From Margaritispora aquatica (taxonomy: Eukaryota > Ascomycota > Leotiomycetes > Helotiales > Discinellaceae), in the NCBI GenBank assembly GCA_007644065.1, contig VJWN01000001.1:696340-760339 (forward strand): 64,000 nt of DNA. The letters are read 5' to 3'. Both the position numbers and the translations under genes were made by a program. The notes beneath the pieces were generated by a model. That model was given only the letters and a program-made list of their open reading frames with translations. It had not been told where the DNA came from and searched no databases. Position 1 is the stretch's first letter; each line of letters starts with the position of its first letter. Positions 33,644 to 43,967 of the stretch are shown here, piece after piece.

Positions 33644-36516
33644 ATGTCAGATAGTCAATCAGCACCGCTGCTTGGCAGCAGCTCAGAACGTCCTGCCTCG
33701 AAGCATTCACAGCATTCAGAGCACTCCAATACATCTCACGAAAGCACGCCTCTGCTGTTGAGAACCGTTTCAGAGCCACGGTATGATGGAGAAGAACGAC
33801 CGAATGGTAGATTGCCATCACCCGCCGCAAGATCTTTGCGCTCCTTACAAAACGGAAATGGGGGATATGCACCAAGATCTACGAAAGAAAGCAGACGATG
33901 GCCAACTGTGGTAGCTGTTGGTGTGCTTGGATTCTTGATCATTGGGATAATACTTGGAGCCTTCTTTGCGCCCGCGGCTGTGGAAGAATATGCAAAGCAG
34001 GCACTTGTGATTGAGCCTACGAATCTTTCGATTGCCAACTTTACGAGCACTGGAGTAATTGCGAGAGTCCAGGCAAACTTCAGGATGGATGCATCAAGGG
34101 TGAAGAACGAACACATCCGGAATGTTGGACGATTTGGAACTTGGCTGGCGCAAGAGGTTGAGAGCGAGCAGTCAACGGTCAAGGTGTATCTGCCGGAGTA
34201 TGGTAACTTACTCATCGGCACAGCGGTGGTCCCGAAGGTCACAGTGAGCATCCGAAATGGCCATACTACTGCTATCGATTTCCTCACGGACTTGGTGCCT
34301 GGAGATATTGAGGGCATTCGATTGGTCGCCAATGACTGGCTGGAAGGGCGTCTGGATAAGATCAGACTGCTAGGTAAAGCTGACGTCAACCTGAAGTCTG
34401 GTCTGATATCCCTCGGATCTCAGTCTATCTCAGAGTCGTTGGAGTTTGAAGGTCAATCTCTCTACCGTTCCTTTGCATCCCTTATGTTCGGCGAGAAGTC
34501 TCTGGTGTAGAATCTATCGTGGCTGTAATCATAGTTGATTGTGCTTTGCGTACTAAAATCCACTTGCGCCTCACTACTCGACTTAGTGTCTTTATATTGA
34601 AACACATTATAAATTAGGTATGAAGCTTGCTAATACCAATGTAGGCAATGAACTTCCTGAAATGCCACAATACAACATCACAAAGCTTAATTTCGAAGAA
34701 GTACCAATTGATACTTCAGGTCGCCGCGGTATGGCTGCCGAAGTATCACTTTCTTTGGTCAATAGCTACCCAGTGACATTTGATATTCCACCTCTTGCGT
34801 TCGATATCCTCGTCCCTGGATGTGATGAGAACGACGAGAATATTCGCCTAGCAGATGCCATCACTAGTGTTATTCATGTTCAGCCACACTCCGACATCTC
34901 AGTTGAAGTTGGAGGTATTGTTCGAGAATTGCCGAAGCCTCTTCTTCAAACCTGCACTAAGTCTAAATCAACACCACTTGACCTCCTTTTAGGCAATTAC
35001 ATCCACGGCAACGATACGACGATCTTTGTTCGCGGCTCTAGTTCACCTGACCGGAACACCCCCGAGTGGATTTCTTCAATAATTTCTAGTATCACCGTTC
35101 CCGTTCCATTCCCGGGCAAGACATTTGATAATCTCATTAAAAACTTCTCTTTGACCGACACAAATTTCAAGATGCCGAATCCATTTGCACCACCAGGTTC
35201 GAAACAGTCGAATCCTGAAATCTCGGGCACAGTCATTGTTACCGCTGCAATGCCTCAGGAGATGAATTTTGGCATGAATGTCACCGGAGTTAAGGCAACC
35301 GCCGATGTGTTTTATAAAGGCAAAACGCTTGGTTATTTTAATCTCAAGGAATGGCAGGCAGCCGAATCTGAACGCCTTGAAGGCCAACCCGGCGAGGGCG
35401 CTGCAATTCGCATCAAAGCCCAAATCAAGAATGCCCCTCTGACTATTACTCACAATGATGTGTTTAGCGACGTTATTTCCGAACTCTTCTTCGGGGATGA
35501 TGATGTTGAGTTGGAGATCAAGGCGCTTGTGGATGTGTTAGTATCTACGGTCTTAGGCAACCTTACCATCAAGGGAATGCCAGCAGAGGGAACAGTCCCT
35601 GTGAAACGTTAGCAACCGTTTTATTGATTTTCTCGGATCGACCGCTCCAAAGCTGACGAGATTTGCAGCGGTCTCTTTAGGCAGTGGTGGCTTGAGCAGT
35701 CTGAATCTTCAGATTGGAGATCTCAAAGTCATCAATACTAGCAAAACATCCTTAAACCTCCAAGCTCGTGTAAACTTCACAAATCCAACGGAGTACTCAG
35801 CAGACGTTCCCTATATCAACATACATATACTCTGTAATGGGTCGGTCATCGGCAGTGGGACTGCACAAAACATCAGCGTACTTCCTGGTAACAATAGCGA
35901 TATCCTCGTGTCGGCAACATGGGATCCTTCTGCTATGGGAGGCAAGAACGCATCAAAGATCGCAAGAGAATTTCTATCGCAATATATTTCCGGCTACAAC
36001 ACCACAATGTCATTTCAGACCCATGAAGGCTCGATACCACACCAACCAGGGCTCGGCAAAGCATTGAGCAGATTCATCGTCGAGATTCCTACACCAAGAC
36101 TTTTCGTCCCTGAACCGGGCCATGATGGTGGTGAAGGAGACGGCCACAAACCACATTTCATTGATGATGCAACTTTTCATTTATTCTCTTCAACTGCAAC
36201 ATTCACGCTCATTTCACCCCTACAATACAGCACCATATACATAGACAGCATCAACGCAACGGCTCTTTACAATCATTCCGAGCCAGTTGGCCGGATTCTC
36301 TACGATCTTCCTTTCAAAGTTCCACCTGGACGCAGTCAGTCACCGAGGTTGCCTGTGGACTGGTCTCTTGATTCTGTTGGGTACGAAAAGCTCCGGGAAG
36401 CATTGGGCGGTGGATTAAAACTAGATGCTAAAGGCACGGTTGGCATTCGGCTGGATCAATGGACGGAAACGGTGTGGTATGAGGGATCGGGCATTGGCGC
36501 GACTGTCAAATTTTGA
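33644..36516 (+). CDS. DUF3712 vacuolar-type membrane protein (Tag1-like)
   Basis: Three exons: 33644-34451, 34618-35607 and 35669-36516, giving 881 residues. The cytosolic N-terminus is Ser/His-rich and holds a dileucine signal E33-STP-LL38, an AP-3 type vacuolar sorting motif. One TM (about 88-110) precedes a large lumenal region rich in N-x-[ST] sites. That region has repeated beta-sandwich-like segments of the DUF3712 kind: NFRMDASRVKNEHIRNVGRF, YNITKLNFEEVPID, INIHILCNGSVIGSGTAQ and similar. In yeast the corresponding protein, Tag1, is a vacuolar membrane protein that ends autophagy on long starvation; other fungal copies carry misleading rRNA-processing names. The first junction is the least certain: the donor GTCAAT is weak and GTTCCT at about 34472 would also keep the frame, adding seven residues. 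Junction 2 (GTTAGC...GCAG, 61 nt) is well supported by frame. Confidence 0.82.
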
Positions 36517-36856
36517 AGGAATGATTAGGTGGGTGGACATTGTTATTATACATGTGTGAACTGCATCGGTACATATTGGATATTCTCGTCAAGGCGTTTA
36601 TGGACAAGGAATAGGTAACAGGCACGGCACAGGAACAGGCGCTTTAGAATTTTAGGTTTCATGCCTTCGAAAGCGCTCAATTAGTAGAACAAGAATTTTT
36701 TTGAACTATCCTTCTTCTCCAGGTGTAGTTTGATTCGCTTATTTCTCAAAGTGCCTGCCAGAAAGTGAAAACTAAAGTGACGACCCCAACTCCGTAAAAT
36801 CGCAGACCATTTTTGCCACGTGAGTGAGTCCGACTATAATGTAGGTATCTAAGTAT
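36517..36856. other. Convergent 3' region
   Basis: 340 bp between the DUF3712 gene (+) and ILV6 (-), consistent with two 3' UTRs. Nothing else is seen. Confidence 0.5.
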
Positions 36857-37881
36857 CTATCCAGGGGGCAGGGTGCTGGCGTCAACAATGTCATCGGCGT
36901 CCTTGAACATTTCTGTGTCGTTGGGGCCGTGCAGTGGGGAACGTGGAAGAGCCATCAGACCGGTTCGTGCGGACTCGAGAATTCCGAAGGGAGCGATGAG
37001 CTTCATGAAGGAATCAATTCGGTTGGGTTTGGCGGAGCTGGATATTTTGTTAGTTGTGTTTTCATGTGATCATGCGAGCCAAGACTGAGAAGGACTTACA
37101 GTTCAACAATGCAGTTGTTTGTGCTGATATCCAAGACTTTTCCCTTGAATTGATGCGTGAAATATGTAATGGACTGCAAATGCTCATGCTTGTGACGCAT
37201 TGCCTGGGAAATAGCCAGCTTAGATGGGTGAAAGTCATCCTCACTTCGGCTTCCGGGCCATTGCTCTCCCTCGCCCTCACCGTCACTAGCTGTGATTTCT
37301 CTGTGGTGAGCCTGCAGCTCTGCGTACCACTCTGGACCCAAGATATTGATCTTTGCCAGCAATAGTTCACGCTGCACCAATGGTGAAGAAGTATAATCCA
37401 GCACTGCCCACACGGGAACCAAATCCTCCAGCTGTCGGCGAGCTTGCTCTACCACTCCATCCTGGCCGGACAGCACGATAGTCATGCGCGAGAGGTCCTC
37501 AACCTCGGTATTGCAGACAACCAGCGAGTCGATGTTGAAGCCCCTCGCAGCGAGGATACCAGAGACACGGGACAGCACACCAGGCTCGTTCTGCACGAGG
37601 CAGTTGAGGATGTGTCGCTTGGGGGGTGTGATGGAAGGTGAAGGCGTCTCGTAGAGGATATTCGACACGGCTGCCGAGGCGGACCAGGACGGCGGCGCGT
37701 CAGAGGTTGGAAGGGGATAGATGCGTTTGTGCAGTGCTTTGTAGGCGAGCGCTGAGGTCGAGGAGGCCGTCGATTCTGTGCGGGTTTGCTGCTTTTGGAG
37801 GGGAGAGATGATGGCTCGTGGGATGTGTTGAGGTCGTAATGTGCGTGCTGAAAGCGCCTGGAGGGCTTTGCGGGACGCCAT
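36857..37881 (-). CDS. ILV6: Acetolactate synthase regulatory (small) subunit, mitochondrial
   Basis: Two exons: 37881-37100 and 37037-36857 (62-nt intron, GTAAGT), giving 320 residues, normal for fungal Ilv6. An Arg/Ser/Gln-rich, acid-poor N-terminus (about 1-45) is a mitochondrial presequence. The ACT domain starts at about 90 with HILNCLVQNEPGVLSRVSGI and continues RGFNIDSLVVCNTEVEDLSR. The second conserved half includes VQRELLLAKINILGPEW, the fungus-specific acidic insert (DGEGEGEQW), and after the intron LSAKPNRIDSFMKLIAPFG and ESARTGLMALPRS. The subunit stimulates Ilv2 and confers valine feedback control in branched-chain amino-acid synthesis. The ATG at 37881 is chosen over an upstream in-frame extension that lacks targeting character. 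A Gcn4/CPC1-like half-site lies about 83 bp upstream. Confidence 0.95.
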
Positions 37882-38227
37882 TGTGTTGGTTGAGCTCAAT
37901 TGAGATGTGGGATCTGAGATGGATCTGACAATTGACCTCAAACGTTGACAATGGTCTTGAAGGGAGTCATCCAGACAAGGAAGATAAAGTGAAGCCGAAA
38001 TCGCTAAAAGTTGAAAGCTGGGGAAAATTCGCGGATAAATTCACCCCCTGGTCAAGCTAGGTCGAGATTTAGAAAGCCTCATTTTCGGCCGGATGATCCA
38101 CTGCTTTGCTGCATTCATCTGCAGCTACCACGAACTTTTTATTCCTTTGCGCCTAAAGCACAATAAATACCCCGACTTCTTTCATTTTTCTCGTAATTCT
38201 AGCTAGGCACATATCGATACTGCGACC
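37882..38227. promoter_or_regulatory. Divergent promoter, ILV6 / KHDC4-like
   Basis: 346 bp between start codons. GGAGTCATCC at 37963-37972 reads GGATGACTCC on the ILV6 strand. Its ATGACTC core matches seven bases of the Gcn4/CPC-1 palindrome ATGACTCAT. Cross-pathway control of ILV6 by a Gcn4-type factor is well known in fungi, so this is a plausible site. Confidence 0.45.
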
Positions 38228-40241
38228 ATGGACGATACAGAGCGACGAGCCTCGAAGCGCTCGCGGTTTGATCAGAAGGAACCCGAACCAAAGCGAGCCT
38301 CGAGATTTGACAGACGTTCGCGATCACCACCAGCAGTCAAGCACGAGAGACGACGCAGCAGAAGTCCGCTTCCAAGAGCCTCTGGTAGCCCTCGACCTGA
38401 AGTTGTCAAGAGAGATCCGGCTGAAGCTGCTGCTGCCGCAGGTGTGTTTTGCGATCGCATTCCTCAAAGTTGGGAATTGTTAGGCTGACATGTGTCTATA
38501 GCTGCTGCTGCTGCCAAAATCAATGCCTCGATCCAAGCAAAGAAGGGCATTCAACATGTCGACGTCCCTCCCATCAAGTCTACACTGAGCCCAGGCACTC
38601 CCGCATCACCCAGAGCTTCCTCTGGTAATAGTGTTGCCTTGGTTAATGGTGAGATGTACATTGCAGATGGCGACTATATCCGAGATATCGAAGTCAACGA
38701 CTTGCGCAACCGTTATACACTGACTAAAGGCTCTACTCAAAAGACGGTAAATACTCCTTGTGTTATACTCCACTGATATATCAGGCTTTTCTCGTCGTGT
38801 CAAAATGCAACTAGGGAGAGGCTAGCAGTTTTGCCCTGCCTACATATATTTCTTTTAATACTCCTTACCTTCTTGTGTGGAATTTTCAAGCTTACTGGAA
38901 GCGCGATAGCACACTTACCACAAACTCCTCATTGGCACCTGCTGACTCCCGCTGTGTGACATCTAGATCAAAGAAGAAACTGGTGCTGGTACGCATACCT
39001 ACCTTACAATTTTACGTTTAACTTTTAGAGAGCTTCATGTTGACTTTTCAAGATGTCACTACGCGTGGAAATTACTATCCCGACAAGAGCATGGCAACTG
39101 CCGCTGTGAGTGTCTTCCCTGTAAGTGTTCGGAACCCTACTGACAGCGCCTTAGAATCCACCACTTTACCTCCACGTTACAAGCACCACCAAGAGAGGCC
39201 TCGAGCAAGCCGTCCAGAAGATCGAAGAACTCATGAAACAAGAACTCCCTAACTTAGTTGATGAACGCCGATTCCGTCGCCGTGAGCCTGAGCAGGTTGA
39301 GAGAGATGAGTTTGGTAGAGTGAGTATGGTAGATTCCAAAGCAAGATTATGCTAATGCAAGAGATAGCGCAAATGGCCAGAAGAGAAGATCCCCATTGAT
39401 TTTGAATCTGTCCCGGGCTTCAATCTTCGTGCTCAGGTAGTTGGACATGGTGGTGCTTATGTGAAGCACATTCAGCAAGAAACTCGATGCCGTGTCCAAA
39501 TCAAGGGCCGTGGTTCTGGATTTATGGAGCATGGCTCAGGTGCAGAAAGTGATGAGCCAATGTATCTTCATGTTGCGTAGGTATTATGAGCTGATCCGAC
39601 TTTATGGTGCTAACATTCATAGGGGTCCCGATCCAGTCGAAGTTCAAAAAGCCAAGGATCTTTGTTTAGATCTTTTGGAGAACGTACGCAGTCAGTATGA
39701 AGAGTTCAAGGCTCGTGCGCCTCCTCAGCGAGGCTATGGATCTCAACCTTCTGGCTATGGCGATCAGCAACCGCAACGAGGTGGATATGGCGATCGCAAT
39801 GAACGATCTCATTCTAATTCCTATGGAGGTTCTGGTGGAGGTGGTGGTGGCTATGGAAGTTACAACAATTCAGCAACTCCAAGTCACGACATGGCGAGTC
39901 CAGCAACTCCTGCGGCCCCAGGCGCAAGTGCTCCTGCTGCAAATGCCGACTATGCTGCTCAATACGCTGCGTACTATGGAGCAGGCGCTGATCCTTATGC
40001 CGCTTATGGTGGTTATGAAGCCTACGTTGCGTACTACCAACAATACATGGCTGCTGTTGCTGCTCAACAGGCTGCCCCTGGTGCTCCAGGTGCAAGTTCT
40101 GCACCTCCCCCACCTCCCAGCGAAGCACCTCCTCCACCACCTTCAGGTGGTCCTCCAGGTTACAATGCTGTTTGTACCCTTTCTTCTTACTGATCAATAG
40201 AAAACTGATGATGACAGGTTCCGCCTCCTCCCGGAATGTAA
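38228..40241 (+). CDS. KH-domain RNA-binding protein, KHDC4/BLOM7-like
   Basis: Eight exons: 38228-38441, 38502-38746, 38967-38988, 39053-39105, 39155-39319, 39368-39576, 39623-40169 and 40218-40241, giving 492 residues. The N-terminus is Arg/Ser-rich (RRSRSP blocks) with an Ala run. A first, degenerate KH-type region covers IEVNDLRNRYTLTKGSTQ to LYLHVTSTTKRGLEQAVQKI. The second, canonical KH is at about 234-318 and contains FNLRAQVVGHGGAYVKHI, EETRC-type residues and GRGSGF, with the G-x-G-G loop (GHGG) in the place of GxxG. The C-terminus is Gly/Tyr/Gln-rich, then Ala-rich, then poly-Pro, ending VPPPPGM. This domain order matches KHDC4/BLOM7, which promotes splicing with the SNIP1/NTC machinery. 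Exon 3 is a 22-nt micro-exon (IKEETGA) recovered only because it restores frame. Confidence 0.88.
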
Positions 40242-40393
40242 CGTGTGAGATCACACTTCGATAGGTTTTTGATTGATTATGGAATTACAGGGGTTTAGTT
40301 GCCAAATGCAGGATACCTCTCTCATATTGTACACTATGCATGGATTGTCACGTCTTGGTGGTGCACTTGCTTCCGCTTAGCTAGGCACAAAAT

Positions 40394-41089
40394 TTAGTCA
40401 ATCAAATCGATTATATTCATAACCTCTGTCCAGTCATCCGGGGCATTTTGATGCTGCTCTTCTTCAGTGTCCTTGAAAGTGAGTCGTTGGCCATACGAGA
40501 TGCAAAGCTCCTCTCCCTCTTTGATGTCTCTCAGTGCGGTGTAGGTGATGAGCTTGTTCTCCAGATCTCGTTCCCAGCCAACATTTTGGCGAATGTTTGA
40601 GTGATTGAACATGCTTCCTAACCCGAGTACTACTGCTTGTGTCATAGTGTACGTTTTGGTGTCGTTTGTCTGAGCATTGGTTGGAGTTGATGGCTTGTAT
40701 GGCCAGTTACTGTGATCTTCAGTGATGGATTCTGCTATCGACTATCTAATACTTACTAGGTGTAATTGTATAAATCAGTCTTTCTAACATGTTCTTCGTT
40801 TTCCGTCGGATCCAGCACCAACACAGGAGAGATATCAAGCACCGTCCTGCCTGGTATATCTCTACTTGCAAACACACCTCTTCCTATAACATGTAGGTAG
40901 TCAGTAAATTTATCCCACAAAGTGAGCACGTGCCTGTCGAGTGGACTGGGCAAAGAAATGGAGGGGTGACTTGAGCCTCGCACCTTTCGGTGTCTCCATC
41001 ACCAAGATGAGCCCTTCTGCACGCTGCAACGGGATGCCATTCTGTCTGCCCTTGCCGACACTGCTACTGATACTCCCCTGTATCGACAT
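40394..41089 (-). CDS. Small SET-domain protein, putative lysine methyltransferase
   Basis: Three exons: 41089-40984, 40883-40757 and 40709-40394 (introns 100 and 47 nt), giving 182 residues. It is essentially a bare SET domain. SET motif I is KGRGVFASRDIPGRTVLD (35-52), which is created precisely by splicing intron 1 (AAAG|GAAGAGG). The motif III/IV core is LGSMFNHSNIRQNVGW (108-123), with the NH residues of the S-adenosylmethionine pocket, and the terminal block is IKEGEELCISYGQRL (140-154) with the catalytic-type Tyr. No post-SET cysteines, MYND or rubisco-methyltransferase C-domain are seen. Similar short SET proteins are widespread in filamentous fungi, with unknown substrates. It is divergent from TRAPPC13 with 250 bp between starts. 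Confidence 0.88.
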
Positions 41090-41339
41090 CGCAATTTAGG
41101 TACTATTTTCTGTTCAATACACGGCGGCTGAGGTGAGAAAGTGAGAAAAAAATAATATATGGAGGGGACTTTTGGAAAGGCGGTGGGGAGCGAGGAGGGT
41201 GGAACGCGGGTTGAGGGGCAGAATGTGTTACCAGAGGTCGGGAGTTGGAGCTTTAGACTTGACCACAACACTTACAGTGCAACGAGAGTTCATGCGAGTT
41301 TGACAATTCATTTTCGATGCGAATTAGGGATCCGTGAAG
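41090..41339. promoter_or_regulatory. Divergent promoter, SET gene / TRAPPC13
   Basis: 250 bp between start codons, including a GGAGGGGA/GAGGGTGGA purine-rich stretch. No named operator is recognised. Confidence 0.5.
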
Positions 41340-42430
41340 ATGTCTCATCAGCGGGGAGCTTCGACTGTTGATCAGGTCAAGGAGCCTCATTCTGTATCAT
41401 TGAAAGTGCTTAGGTGAACATGATATCCACGCCCCAAGCCATTACGTTCTCTAACAAATGATACAGACTCTCTCGTCCTTCCCTCTCCATCCAACATCCT
41501 CTTCCTTTGCCTGCTCCAGCTGCATCGCCCGGAGAATCGCCTGCGACGTACCCCGCCCCTTCAGCATCCCTCGCATACCCATCCTCCAAGCCAGACGCAT
41601 TCATCCTCTCTCCGCTCCTCACTCTTCCACCCGCCTTCGGGTCCGCATATGTAGGCGAAACATTCAGCTGCACACTATGCGCGAACAATGAGATCCTGCC
41701 TGGTGCCACGGTGCCAAAAGTCATCACCAACGTGCGGATCGAGGCAGAGATGAAAATCCCCAGCTCCAACATACCCATCTCCCTCGTACTAGGCCCAGAT
41801 ACATCCTCGCAAACAGACGAGGAGAGTTCTGGTGGTGACGGCGAGGCAGAAAATGAGAAGGCAGTCGAGATCACCAGTGGGGTTGACCTGGCACCTGCGA
41901 AGAGCCTCCAGAAAGTGGTTAATTTCGACCTGAAGGAGGAGGGAAGCCATGTCTTGGCCGTGACGGTCACGTATTCGGAAACGACGGCTACGAGTGGCAG
42001 GATCCGGACATTTAGGAAACTATACCAGTTCGTGTGTAAAGGCTGCATGGTGGTGCGCACCAAGACCGGTCCCTTGCCATCTAGTGAGAAGGGAGCGAGG
42101 AAGTGGGCGCTTGAGGCTCAGTTGGAGAATTGTGGGGATGAAATCATCACGCTTGATATGGTGGTTTTGGAGACGCGGGCGGGGTTTAAGAGCCAAGGCG
42201 TTAATTGGGAGATTGTACTTGATGGGGCGGCGCCGGAGAGGCCTGTCTTGACGCCGGGAGATGTCTATCAGGTTGCCTTTCTGGTGGAGGAGCTGCTGGG
42301 TGAGGATGGAGAGGGACAGGCCGCTGTTGATGGAAAGTTAGTGTTTGGTATTTTGAGTCTGGGATGGAGGGGTACGATGGGCAATAGAGGCTTCTTGAGC
42401 ACGGGGGCTTTGGGGGCGAGGATAAAGTGA
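41340..42430 (+). CDS. TRAPP complex subunit 13 homologue (DUF974)
   Basis: Two exons: 41340-41413 and 41467-42430 (53-nt intron, GTGAAC...ATACAG), giving 345 residues. The start MSHQRGASTVDQVKEPHSVSLKVLR-LSRPSL is the fungal TRAPPC13 N-terminus. Diagnostic beta-sandwich segments follow: FGSAYVGETFSCTLCANNE, VRIEAEMKIPS, SLQKVVNFDLKEEGSHVLAVTV with VTYSE, FRKLYQFVCKGCMVVRTKT, and LENCGDEIITLDMVVLE. The C-terminal LGWRGTMGNRGFLSTGAL is also conserved. TRAPPC13 is an accessory subunit of TRAPPIII, the Ypt1/Rab1 exchange factor in secretion and autophagy, at Golgi/pre-autophagosomal membranes. An acidic, Ser/Gly-rich insertion (DTSSQTDEESSGGDGEAENE) interrupts the first domain, as is common in fungal members. 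Confidence 0.92.
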
Positions 42431-43967
42431 TAAGATCTGTTATAATGACCGAGCCGAGCAATGAGGGCTGTTTCTGGAAACCTACCACTTGTCACTAAGG
42501 GATCGCTCAAAGCCAAAGTCCGTTGATTAGGCGTGATATTCCTCGACCTTTAAGTCCGAGAACCCAGCGAACAACTCATCAAGACCGATTTCAACACTCT
42601 ATCCATGCCTATCAAGTCATGAATGAACAGCCACAAATTTGGACAAAAGACTCGGGGTTTTGGTCACTTCTGCTGCAACAAACCTAACAGCAGCAGCTAC
42701 CAACGGGACAGTTTCAAATTTGCGCCTGAATCATGACGAAGATGGCGAAGATGAACAGCATCAGCAGTACGATCGAAGGATATAGCCAACATATTCAATT
42801 CAAAATGGAGGTATTTGTGTCTCTAGAGGTAGCTTTATTTGTTGGAGAGAGGATTCCCGAATTCACAAGAATAAGAACCACGGCCAAACCCAGCAACACG
42901 ATCAAGCTTACTGCCTACCCTACTCTGCAGTTTCAGTACACACTCTCAACAGCAGCAATACCACATCCTTGGATACCATAAACCACCTGCTTTTTAGTCT
43001 CCTGAATAACGCCAATCCCAGACTCGTTCAGTCCATGCCTGGGTATTTTGGCCGTCAATATCAACTACTCCTTGCTTGAGTCCTTGCCTACTTCTCCGAT
43101 CTCCGGCTTAAAAGGCAGTTCGAGCTTTAGTTACCTTGCATACTTAATCAGCATGCATCCCCTTAAGAATTTCTCGATGGGCTTGATCATGAGTAGCTTT
43201 TCTCTCTACTATTGTAGTGCATTTTGTCATTGCTCTTCTGTTACTGTACTGAGTATACTGAAACCTCATGCTCACTTTCTGAGTTGCTATTCTTTTCATT
43301 CAATGCTATGTTTCTCGCATCGAGTGTCCAGCAGCGTTGCGCACTCTTTTACCTTTTCAATCTCCAAACTGTTGATTGCACTCGCTGCCCATCTCAATTT
43401 TCAAGACTTTCCCCCACATGCCTTCCTACCCAAATTCCATTTACAATCCTCGAAAGCGGATTTTCAAGCAAGAGTATTATCTGTCTTGTTTATCTTCTCC
43501 TCGGCCAAAGAAGATGAGGATTGCGATCTGCTGAAACAGGATTGTTTGGTGGTGGATGCAGTTGAGAGATATGCTTAAACTCTCCGTGGAAAGTATACTC
43601 TTTGATCAGCCAGATTGTGTCTCTCACATGCAACAGTAACTATTTAGTGAGTGTAGTGCCTCAATTTCTGGCAAGAATTTCCAAGCAGGAGCTCTCCCTA
43701 TCTCGATTACTTACGTTGTTTTTGCACAGAAGGTGTTTTTTTTTCGCTGCAACAAAGCTAAGAAGATGGATTGGTTATTGCGTTGAGACTAAGCTAAGAT
43801 CCGATTATTCTCAGCAGCTGTAGCAAGATACCAAGATGCGAAGATCTGCCAATCCCATCGCAGTCCCCGAATCTCTATTGTTTAAAGACGCCTATGCTAT
43901 GTCCATATCCATTTATTCGGTAATCGTTACAAAACAGTCATTTCCAATGTTGTACAGGTCAAGTGAT
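42431..43967. other. Long intergenic stretch
   Basis: 1.5 kb between TRAPPC13 (+) and an unknown gene (-), so mainly 3' regions. A 176-codon open frame at 43048-43578 has a TTG rather than an ATG start and a Ser/Phe/His-rich composition typical of translated CT-rich DNA. Not called. Confidence 0.45.

Noticed and set aside
43048..43578. 176-codon plus-strand frame
   Set aside because: First codon is TTG; Ser/Phe/His-rich composition follows from pyrimidine-rich DNA; no domain or homologue recognised.
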